In this document: positions 1-4,937 of the stretch, piece by piece
Layout of the letters: every line of letters begins with the position of its first letter
Position numbering within the stretch: the stretch's first letter is position 1
From: an uncultured Bacilli bacterium
Lineage (GTDB): Bacteria > Bacillota_I > Bacilli_A > RF39 > UBA660
Direction of reading: 5' to 3'
DNA: 8,751 nucleotides
NCBI GenBank assembly: GCA_947630885.1
Contig: CANRJI010000040.1
Span: forward strand, 1 to 8,751
Position numbers and translations under genes: made by a program
Notes under the pieces: model-generated
Told to the model about the DNA's origin: nothing
Database searches by the model: none
The model's input: the letters and a program-made list of their open reading frames with translations, nothing else

Positions 1-1
1 A

Positions 2-223
2 ATTCCCACTCTTATTCTTCATGGAACTGAAGATGATGTTGTCCAATTCGATTCAGTTGAATACGTCTATGATAATATCAAATCAAATTCTGTCTCACTC
101 ATACAGTTAAAAGGACTAAATCATGATTTATTTATTAATAACCGCTACGAGATGGTAAGAAGATTAATAACTAATTTTCTTGTTAAATCCAATCTTCCTA
201 TTAAAAATAAAAAAGAAATATAA
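2..223 (+). CDS. Alpha/beta hydrolase, C-terminal part (truncated by window edge)
   Basis: An open frame runs from the window edge to the TAA at 221-223, giving 73 visible residues. It begins with the strand-turn signature PTLILHGTEDDVV (residues 2-14). In serine alpha/beta hydrolases this segment carries the catalytic acid, here probably Asp11. About 30 residues later, GLNHDLF supplies the likely catalytic His41, and a helical C-terminus with a lysine-rich tail follows. The nucleophile Ser elbow must lie upstream of the window, so the substrate class (esterase, lipase, peptidase) cannot be decided. The stop codon directly abuts the hairpin at 224-247, which could end this transcript as well as the converging desulfurase transcript. 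The frame is short, but the acid/His spacing is typical of the family. Confidence 0.75.
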   Translation: MPTLILHGTEDDVVQFDSVEYVYDNIKSNSVSLIQLKGLNHDLFINNRYEMVRRLITNFLVKSNLPIKNKKEI

Positions 224-247
224 AAAAAGCTCAGTAATGAACTTTTT
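224..247 (-). terminator. Terminator hairpin, distal duplicate flanking element copy A
   Basis: An A/T-ended palindrome has arms AAAAAGCTCA and TGAACTTTTT around GTAA. The single mismatch is C.A when read on the plus strand but becomes a tolerated U.G wobble on the minus strand. That suggests the hairpin evolved for minus-strand transcripts, although it may work in both directions. It is a perfect 24-bp copy of 439-462 and forms the left member of the direct repeat around the 191-bp element. Confidence 0.7.
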
Positions 248-438
248 CAGGCCGTTGACAAAGTCGGTTTTTCAAACCGGCTTTGTCAATCGGCTTTTTT
301 AATCTCCCACTTTAGTACTAAAAAAAGAGTGAATTTGAATTTTTAATATCAAATAACACTCAATTTTTAACTTTCTCTTCCACTTTTAGAATTTTCAAAT
401 TTTGGTTTTTACTAAAAATGTAGTTTGTCAACAGTCTG
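248..438 (+). mobile_element. 191-bp MITE-like element, copy A
   Basis: This is a non-coding element whose ends are imperfect terminal inverted repeats. The left end reads CAGGCCGTTGACAAA and the right end, reverse-complemented, reads CAGACTGTTGACAAA (13 of 15 match). Comparing by eye, all 191 bases equal the reverse complement of 2730-2920. It is bounded by perfect 24-bp direct repeats (224-247 and 439-462). TTGACAAA occurs three times: at the left end (254-261), inverted at 281-289, and at the right end (424-431, minus). These are plausible transposase-binding sites. No reading frame long enough for a transposase exists, so movement must depend on an enzyme encoded elsewhere. From memory, GTTGACAAA-type ends and long duplications at palindromic targets recall the IS1182 group, but this is unverified. 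Confidence 0.85.
251..300 (+). terminator. Element-borne hairpin plus T6 (copy A)
   Basis: The arm at 251-270 (GCCGTTGACAAAGTCGGTTT) pairs with 274-294 around a TTC loop. There is one G.T pair and one bulged T, and T6 follows at 295-300. This has the layout of a strong Rho-independent terminator on the plus strand. In copy A it would stop transcripts coming from the hydrolase side. The arms contain the TTGACAAA motif, so the hairpin may also serve as a transposase recognition structure. Terminator activity is inferred from structure only. Confidence 0.6.
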
Positions 439-462
439 AAAAAGCTCAGTAATGAACTTTTT
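439..462 (-). terminator. Terminator of the cysteine desulfurase, proximal duplicate
   Basis: This 24-bp hairpin is identical to 224-247. It begins on the minus strand at the base after the desulfurase stop codon (463-465). Read as minus-strand RNA it is a stem with a U.G wobble that ends in five U residues. It still sits in its original place relative to the gene, so the element inserted beyond it has not separated the gene from its terminator. Confidence 0.8.
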
Positions 463-1587
463 TTATTTAAATAATAATCTATTGTATACTTTATCAAAAG
501 CATCTTTAAATATTTGTACTTCTTCCTCTGTATTTTTATAAGATAAACTAATTCTAATACTATGTCCTGCAATTTCTTTATCATTATAAAGACTATTGAC
601 CGCTAGCGATATATCGGAAGTAGAACAAGCACTTTTAGTAGATACATATACATCATATTCTTCCATTGCATGAATAAAAGTTTCCGGTTTAACATTTTTA
701 AGACTAAAATTAATAATATATGGAATACTATTTTTTGTACTATTAATATGTACTTCTTCATAACCACTTAAATATTCAAGTATTTCTTTATTAAGTTTAC
801 TTACATATTCATAATTATCATGTACTTTTGGAATAATAAGTTCAAGAGCTTTCATCAAACTACAAATAAGAGGAAATGGTGGTGTTCCACTTCGGTAAAT
901 ACTCGCAGATTTCCCTCCATGAAGCAAATTATCAATCACAATATTTTCTTTCTTTAAAAGAAGTCCAATCCCCTTTAAACCAAATATTTTATGCGCAGAC
1001 ATACTGACAAAATCCATATCTTCAAAAGAAAATTCCACTTTTCCAATAGCTTGCGTAGCATCGACATGAAAATAACACTTTGGATACTTACGAACAATCT
1101 TACTAATTTCTTTAATATCTTGTTTTATTCCTAGTTCACTATCGACCATTGCTATCGAAACAAGAATCGTTTTATCATTTATAAGTTCAATTAAATTATC
1201 CAAATCGACAAGACCATCTTCCTTAATTTTGACATATTTAATAACAAAACCCATTCTTTCTAAATATTTTGCTGTATCAATAACCGAAGAATGTTCTAAA
1301 GGACTAATAATTATTTCATTTCCCCTATTTCTATATCTTGATGCTACTCCTTTAAGAACCGTATTATTTGCTTCTGTTGCTCCCGAAGTATAAATAATTT
1401 CCGTTTCTTTTACTCTTAATAAATTAGCAATTTTCTTTGTTGCATAATCCTGAAGTTCCTTTGCTCTTATTCCTAAACCATGTATCGAATTAGAATTACC
1501 CGGATAATTAAGACAAGCTTTATTAAAAGTATCAAGTACTTCTTTATCGACCATTGTCGTTGCACTATTATCAAAGTAAACCATCAT
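463..1587 (-). CDS. Cysteine desulfurase (NifS/IscS family, PLP-dependent)
   Basis: The 374-aa product is a fold-type I PLP enzyme that removes sulfur from L-cysteine as an enzyme-bound persulfide for Fe-S clusters or thiolated tRNA. Family signatures appear in order: N-terminal YFDNSATT (4-11), the PLP-phosphate loop TSGATEAN (67-74), PLP-stacking His99 in EHSS, Asp176 and Gln179 in HVDATQ, Schiff-base Lys200 in SAHKIFGLKGIG, YRSGTP (231-236), persulfide Cys321 in KSACSTS, and substrate-carboxylate Arg345 in SIRIS. The usual VNNEIG segment reads VDSELG (148-153), so the PLP-contacting Asn position is altered. The start is one of two adjacent ATGs, preceded by AAGGAAAG at good distance. An exact subtype (IscS, NifZ-like, ThiI partner) cannot be assigned. 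The gene lies 69 bp downstream of the broken dinD gene and has its own terminator. Confidence 0.93.
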   Translation of the reverse strand: MMVYFDNSATTMVDKEVLDTFNKACLNYPGNSNSIHGLGIRAKELQDYATKKIANLLRVKETEIIYTSGATEANNTVLKGVASRYRNRGNEIIISPLEHSSVIDTAKYLERMGFVIKYVKIKEDGLVDLDNLIELINDKTILVSIAMVDSELGIKQDIKEISKIVRKYPKCYFHVDATQAIGKVEFSFEDMDFVSMSAHKIFGLKGIGLLLKKENIVIDNLLHGGKSASIYRSGTPPFPLICSLMKALELIIPKVHDNYEYVSKLNKEILEYLSGYEEVHINSTKNSIPYIINFSLKNVKPETFIHAMEEYDVYVSTKSACSTSDISLAVNSLYNDKEIAGHSIRISLSYKNTEEEVQIFKDAFDKVYNRLLFK

Positions 1588-1656
1588 ACCACTTCTCTTT
1601 CCTTAAATATTTTACCATAATAATAACTAAAAGTAATTAGTTTACTTATATAACAT

Positions 1657-2490
1657 CTAATTTTTCATATTTTCTATAAATTTATTTTTCTTTTCCTTTT
1701 CTAATTCTTTAAGACTTTTCTTAGGTGTAGGTAAATCTTCTGGCATTGTTCCACCTAATTCTTTTATTGTTTTTCTTATTTTACTTCCAACTTCAAAATG
1801 CGTTTTATTAGCATCTTTTTCTGTTTTAATTCCTTCCCTTTTTAATTTTTGTTCTGTTTGAGAAATTCTAAACAAATTAGCAATCAATTCTTAACTCCCC
1901 ATATTATCTAATATATCTTCTCGATATCTCAAGTCCTTTCTTTTTGCTATATCATCAGCCGTTTCTCCATTATATCAGCCTCTATACCCATAATTATGAA
2001 ATTTATCGAAGTTTTTCACACCAGCATCCTTAGCCGCAATATTTAAAGAATAATTACCTTCCTTAGTTAAATTTCTTTGATAAAATCTCTTCTCATCTTC
2101 GGATAATTTACTATAATCCAATTTAGAGATTTCTTGTTTCCTAGTTTGAATAGCAAAATAAGTTTGTGCTAAAGCTATACTTTCTTTTCTAGAGTCCCCA
2201 TTTTGTGCAATTAAATAACAAGCATGCCTTGATAGTTTATAATCAATTTGCTCTCTTTTAGCGCCAGAACCTATAGATACCATTTTCCTAATGTCGGCAA
2301 AATGGTCAAAAATTAAAATATTACTATTCTCGCAAGATTTCTTTGCTTTATTTATAACTTTTTCAAAATTTTCCCATTTACTATATTTTAAAGCGTGCAT
2401 TAATTCCCGAGCATTCCAATATTCATTGCCAAATTCATTTATGTGTTTGATGTTTTCAAATAATTTTGCAGTATCTTGAGTTTTTTCCAT
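1657..2490 (-). pseudogene. dinD: DinD/BRO-N-like DNA-damage-inducible protein, broken by two in-frame stops
   Basis: One continuous frame of 278 codons, close to the length of E. coli DinD, encodes a recognisable DinD-type protein. It has an N-terminal BRO-like domain (YWNARELMHALKYSKWENF, then DYKLSRHACYLIAQNGDSRK), a middle FHNYGYRG segment and a C-terminal ANLFRISQTEQKLKREGI...HFEVGSKIRKTIKELGGTMPEDLPTP. It is interrupted by TGA at 1975-1977 (after GYRG) and TAA at 1891-1893 (after DNMGS). Both lie in the same frame, 27 sense codons apart, with no frameshift and homologous residues continuing between and after them. The start is the ATG at 2488-2490, with GGGGG about 7 nt upstream; an in-frame TTG at 2505 overlaps that ribosome site. 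DinD proteins in proteobacteria are SOS-regulated and modulate RecA. I see no Bacillus-type LexA box (GAAC-N4-GTTC) upstream. A 171-residue N-terminal fragment could still be made. Confidence 0.85.
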
Positions 2491-2505
2491 TTTAATTTCC
2501 CCCAA

Positions 2506-2705
2506 TCTTGTTATCCGTTAACATTCTAACATTAATATATTTTTTTCTCAATATATTTTTTTAATTATACTGTTATCATATTAACTATACTAATTATTAA
2601 ATATTTTATTAATTAAATACCTTTTCTTGTGATATATAAAAGATCACTCTTGTTGCAATCATATCAAGTATTTGTTTCCACATCAAGTATTATATTAAAC
2701 AAAAA
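2506..2705. other. AT-rich intergenic region, no gene seen
   Basis: This stretch lies between the dinD remnant and element copy B and has no convincing reading frame. It holds a TATAAT on the minus strand (complement of 2564-2569) without a good -35 partner, two identical 13-bp repeats (2534-2546, 2550-2562), a repeated ATCAAGTATT (2663-2672, 2682-2691), and a short inverted pair GTGAT (2629-2633) / ATCAC (2643-2647). The dinD promoter presumably lies here, but I cannot place it firmly. Confidence 0.5.
2534..2562. repeat. Two 13-bp direct repeats, 16-bp period
   Basis: AATATATTTTTTT occurs at 2534-2546 and again at 2550-2562, separated by CTC. The repeats sit in the presumed untranslated leader of the dinD gene. 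They are low-complexity and may be replication slippage. Confidence 0.6.
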
Positions 2706-2729
2706 AAATACCGTGATATCACAGTATTT
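2706..2729 (-). terminator. Terminator hairpin, distal duplicate flanking element copy B
   Basis: The arms AAATACCGTGAT and ATCACAGTATTT form an almost perfect palindrome. The one C.A mismatch on the plus strand becomes a U.G wobble in minus-strand RNA. It is an exact 24-bp duplicate of 2921-2944, and on the minus strand its T arm continues into a T run (plus-strand A run 2701-2708). It is probably the far copy generated when the element inserted. Confidence 0.7.
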
Positions 2730-2920
2730 CAGACTGTTGACAAACTACATTTTTAGTAAAAACCAAAATTTGAAAATTCTAAAAGTGGAAGAGAAAGTTA
2801 AAAATTGAGTGTTATTTGATATTAAAAATTCAAATTCACTCTTTTTTTAGTACTAAAGTGGGAGATTAAAAAAGCCGATTGACAAAGCCGGTTTGAAAAA
2901 CCGACTTTGTCAACGGCCTG
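2730..2920 (-). mobile_element. 191-bp MITE-like element, copy B (inverted relative to copy A)
   Basis: The sequence is the exact reverse complement of 248-438, with the same 191-bp length and no difference found by eye. The ends are CAGACTGTTGACAAA at the left and CAACGGCCTG at the right. It is bounded by perfect 24-bp direct repeats (2706-2729, 2921-2944) that are unrelated in sequence to those around copy A, so the two are independent insertions. Identity of non-coding DNA implies recent movement. The orientation places the hairpin end (2874-2917) next to the lipoprotein gene's terminator. Confidence 0.85.
2868..2917 (-). terminator. Element-borne hairpin plus T6 (copy B)
   Basis: This is the counterpart of 251-300, read on the minus strand: a roughly 20-bp imperfect stem with a 3-nt loop and then six T residues (plus-strand A run 2868-2873). 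It lies just beyond the lipoprotein gene's own terminator and would act as a second stop for the same transcript. Confidence 0.6.
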
Positions 2921-2944
2921 AAATACCGTGATATCACAGTATTT
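2921..2944 (-). terminator. Terminator of the lipoprotein gene, proximal duplicate
   Basis: This 24-bp hairpin is identical to 2706-2729. It starts on the minus strand at the base after the lipoprotein TAA (2945-2947). The minus-strand stem AAATAC...GTATTT closes with a U.G wobble in place of the plus-strand mismatch. Its T tail is only three T residues before the element begins, so termination may now lean on the element's own hairpin. Confidence 0.75.
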
Positions 2945-3985
2945 TTATTTACTGACTGGAAGTACTGAAATACTTCTTGCAATTTCAAGTAATTCCCCTT
3001 TTGATAACTTATCACTTACCACATAGTATTCCATATTATTATCAATCCAATTGACCGAATTATCGTTTACAATTGCCACTGTCGAAGCCATTAGTTCTAA
3101 TTCGCCATAAGTTGGAATAATTAGGTGCTCATCTTCATAAGATAAAGTTTCTTCAATTAACATAAATGGATTATCACCATCAAAAGTAAGAATTAATCTT
3201 TCACCATCATCTTTATTTACTTTTTCCGTATTCGTTAAATAAGTATTAACTGGTAAATACATCGGATAAATAATATCTTCAATCGAACTTGTTTCTTTCG
3301 TTTTATCAGGATCTACTTCCTTATCATTTTCACTATTATCCGTTTTATTTTCTTCTTCTTTGACATCGATAATTTCTTTTAATTCAAAATAATTATCATT
3401 AAATTTACTATTTAGATCAACTTTACTAAAATTCATTGTAATTTGAGCATTACCATTCGTATCTAAAACCGTTACCTTTTTAATATTACTATCTTTATCA
3501 AAAAGAATTTCCTGTTTAACCAATTTAGCATTATTTGGATAGTTAGCTCCTACTGTTACTTTATAGCCATCTTCTGTTTCCTCAAAAGTTCTCTCTTCAT
3601 CACTATTTATATCATCAAGTATTGGAGCAAGTAAATAAACTTGTGAATTATTGTATGGCCAATCACTTTGAAATTTAAAACTTTTATTAATTCTTGGTGT
3701 TATAACATATACTCCATCTCTATTTCGAAGAATAATCTGCTGATGATTACTTACCGTATTTGTAAGTTCTACTTTATAATTATCTTTTTTCGCATAAGAA
3801 ACTTTGACATCGTAATTATATACATCTTCATTATTTACAATATCCAAGCTTCCTTCAATATAATAAGAACTAGCATCATTTACCTTTTTACTAAATTCCT
3901 TAATAATATTTTTTTCACTAACCTTTCCACATCCACCTAAAGTAAACAAGCCTAAAATCAAAAGAAATAACATTTTCTTTTTCAT
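2945..3985 (-). CDS. Two-domain membrane lipoprotein, LolA/GerS-like N-terminal domain
   Basis: The start is taken at the ATG at 3983-3985, because an in-frame ATG at 3998-4000 is part of the GGAGGTG ribosome site that serves this start. The 346-aa product begins with a lysine-rich stretch, a hydrophobic core and the lipobox LGGC (Cys19), so it is a lipoprotein anchored on the outer face of the membrane. Residues about 25-210 resemble the LolA/LppX-fold lipoproteins that include GerS/YdcC: YYIEGSLDI, repeated beta strands, WPYNNSQVYLLAPIL and a closing FSKVDL...NYFEL. An acidic low-complexity linker (about 210-235) leads to a C-terminal domain (PMYLPVNTYL...NPFMLIEETL...LLEIARSI) resembling DUF4367-type modules. 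The fold assignment comes from remembered motifs. The function is unknown; binding of a hydrophobic ligand or sensing at the cell surface is inference. Confidence 0.8.
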   Translation of the reverse strand: MKKKMLFLLILGLFTLGGCGKVSEKNIIKEFSKKVNDASSYYIEGSLDIVNNEDVYNYDVKVSYAKKDNYKVELTNTVSNHQQIILRNRDGVYVITPRINKSFKFQSDWPYNNSQVYLLAPILDDINSDEERTFEETEDGYKVTVGANYPNNAKLVKQEILFDKDSNIKKVTVLDTNGNAQITMNFSKVDLNSKFNDNYFELKEIIDVKEEENKTDNSENDKEVDPDKTKETSSIEDIIYPMYLPVNTYLTNTEKVNKDDGERLILTFDGDNPFMLIEETLSYEDEHLIIPTYGELELMASTVAIVNDNSVNWIDNNMEYYVVSDKLSKGELLEIARSISVLPVSK

Positions 3986-4014
3986 TTTTTTCACCTCCAT
4001 TATCTTTCTGTTAA

Positions 4015-4020
4015 ATTATA
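4015..4020 (-). promoter_or_regulatory. Putative -10 box of the lipoprotein gene
   Basis: On the minus strand this reads TATAAT, about 30 nt upstream of the chosen ATG and just before the GGAGGTG ribosome site. I see no recognisable -35 at the expected distance, so the promoter call is tentative. Confidence 0.35.
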
Positions 4021-4092
4021 TTAACCAAAATAATTTATATGATGAATAATTTATACTTTTCCGTGCAAAATAATACTAAAAAGGAGGATAAC

Positions 4093-4287
4093 ATGAACAT
4101 AGTATATAAAATAGCATTAGCTATAAGTATTATAGGCTGTATCAACTGGGGATTAGTCGGAATTTTCAATTTCAACTTAGTTGAATATTTATTTGGAGAT
4201 GGAACACTTCTTACAAGAATTGTATACATTTTAGTTCTTATATCCGGTCTCATTGATATTGGTATATTTACTAAAGACTTAGACTAA
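4093..4287 (+). CDS. Small DUF378 family membrane protein
   Basis: The 64-aa product starts at the ATG at 4093-4095, which follows a textbook AAGGAGG (4081-4087) by 5 nt. A longer frame from 4039 has no such site. Two membrane segments are visible, about residues 4-24 and 40-58. The DUF378 hallmark IIGCINWGLVGIFNFNLVEYLFG bridges the first segment and its loop, and TRIVYILVLISGL forms the second. DUF378 proteins are widespread short inner-membrane proteins without a known role. The gene is monocistronic: divergent from the lipoprotein gene and closed by its own terminator. Confidence 0.9.
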   Translation: MNIVYKIALAISIIGCINWGLVGIFNFNLVEYLFGDGTLLTRIVYILVLISGLIDIGIFTKDLD

Positions 4288-4301
4288 ATAAATAAGTAAT
4301 T

Positions 4302-4328
4302 GATAGGCATACACGTCTATCTTTTTTT
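4302..4328 (+). terminator. Terminator after the DUF378 gene
   Basis: The stem GATAGGC / GTCTATC (one G.T pair) encloses the loop ATACAC and is followed by seven T residues. It lies 14 nt past the DUF378 stop and insulates the recU operon. Confidence 0.85.
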
Positions 4329-4366
4329 ATTTATTCAATTATATAGATTTTTTTTTCTTTTTATAG

Positions 4367-4372
4367 TATAAT
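4367..4372 (+). promoter_or_regulatory. Putative -10 box of the recU-PBP operon
   Basis: TATAAT lies within TATAGTATAATTAAATAGG. Initiation about 7 nt downstream would fall at or inside the AGGTG ribosome site (4378-4382), giving a leader of only about 10 nt before the GTG start. The upstream DNA is a T-rich tract with no clear -35. Confidence 0.4.
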
Positions 4373-4388
4373 TAAATAGGTGATGTAT

Positions 4389-4937
4389 GTGAACTACAAA
4401 ACGAATTTCAACAGTACCTATGCCAACCGTGGTATGGGCCTTGAAAACGACATCAATGAAACCAATCGTTATTATAATAGTTACGACATAGCCTTAATAT
4501 ATAAGAAACCGACACCCATTCGCATAACTAAAGCTGATTATGAAAGAATGCGTATTGTCGACGGCTTTTTTGAAAGTCCCTCTACTCTCGATTATAACGG
4601 AGTATATAAAGGGTATTATATTGAATTTGATGCCAAAGAGACCAAAAGTAAGACAAGTTTTACGATTAATAATGTTCATAAGCATCAAATTGAATACATT
4701 AGAAAAGCCTTAAAGCAAAATGGTATCATCTTTTTAATAGTAAGATTTACCTCTCTCGGAAAAGATTACGTTTTAAAAGGTGAAGAGTTATTAAATTTTA
4801 TTAATACTAATGAAAGAAAATCAATTCCTTTATCATATTTTGAACAAAATTGTTATCCTCTAGAAATAAAGTATGCGCCAAGGCTTGATTATCTCAAAGT
4901 AGTCGATAAATTAATTGAAGAACAATGCTCACGATAG
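4389..4937 (+). CDS. recU: Holliday junction resolvase RecU
   Basis: The 182-aa product resembles Bacillus RecU (about 206 aa), the homodimeric endonuclease that resolves four-way recombination junctions. Visible motifs are YANRGMGLENDINETNRYY (11-29), KKPTP (39-43), the nuclease core LDYNGVYKG (67-75) with Asp68, the metal/catalytic pair in FDAKET (Asp81, Lys83), KTSF (88-91), the helix HKHQIEYI, and the C-terminal YAPRLDYLKV. The PD-(D/E)xK motif has Asp where Bacillus RecU has Glu (FEAKET). The GTG at 4389 is chosen because AGGTG at 4378-4382 is correctly spaced for it; the ATG at 4383 directly abuts that site. The end overlaps the PBP start by 13 nt, reproducing the recU-ponA arrangement of Bacillus. 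Confidence 0.93.
   Translation: MNYKTNFNSTYANRGMGLENDINETNRYYNSYDIALIYKKPTPIRITKADYERMRIVDGFFESPSTLDYNGVYKGYYIEFDAKETKSKTSFTINNVHKHQIEYIRKALKQNGIIFLIVRFTSLGKDYVLKGEELLNFINTNERKSIPLSYFEQNCYPLEIKYAPRLDYLKVVDKLIEEQCSR

Noticed and set aside
224..462. CRISPR array or riboswitch for the repeated hairpins
   Set aside because: There are only two repeats around a 191-bp insert that itself recurs elsewhere, no spacer-repeat periodicity, and the hairpins sit after stop codons, not before genes.
360..584. Open frame of 74 codons on the minus strand spanning element copy A and the desulfurase 3' end
   Set aside because: It overlaps the well-supported desulfurase in another frame, crosses a non-coding mobile element and has no ribosome site or recognisable sequence.
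1657..1887. Independent 76-aa gene
   Set aside because: It begins at a TTG inside the DinD ANLFR motif and is the same-frame C-terminal part of the broken dinD gene.
1975..1977. TGA as a sense codon (Mycoplasma-type code) in dinD
   Set aside because: A second stop, TAA, lies 27 sense codons on, Trp is encoded by TGG throughout the PBP, and the other complete genes contain no in-frame TGA.
2733..2760. Perfect TTGACA in the element's terminal repeat as a -35 promoter box
   Set aside because: No TATAAT-like hexamer lies 16-18 bp downstream at either end; the motif is better explained as part of the terminal inverted repeat.
248..2920. Composite transposon formed by the two inverted elements and the genes between them
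   Set aside because: Each copy has its own distinct 24-bp duplication, so they inserted separately; a composite unit would show one duplication at the outer ends only.
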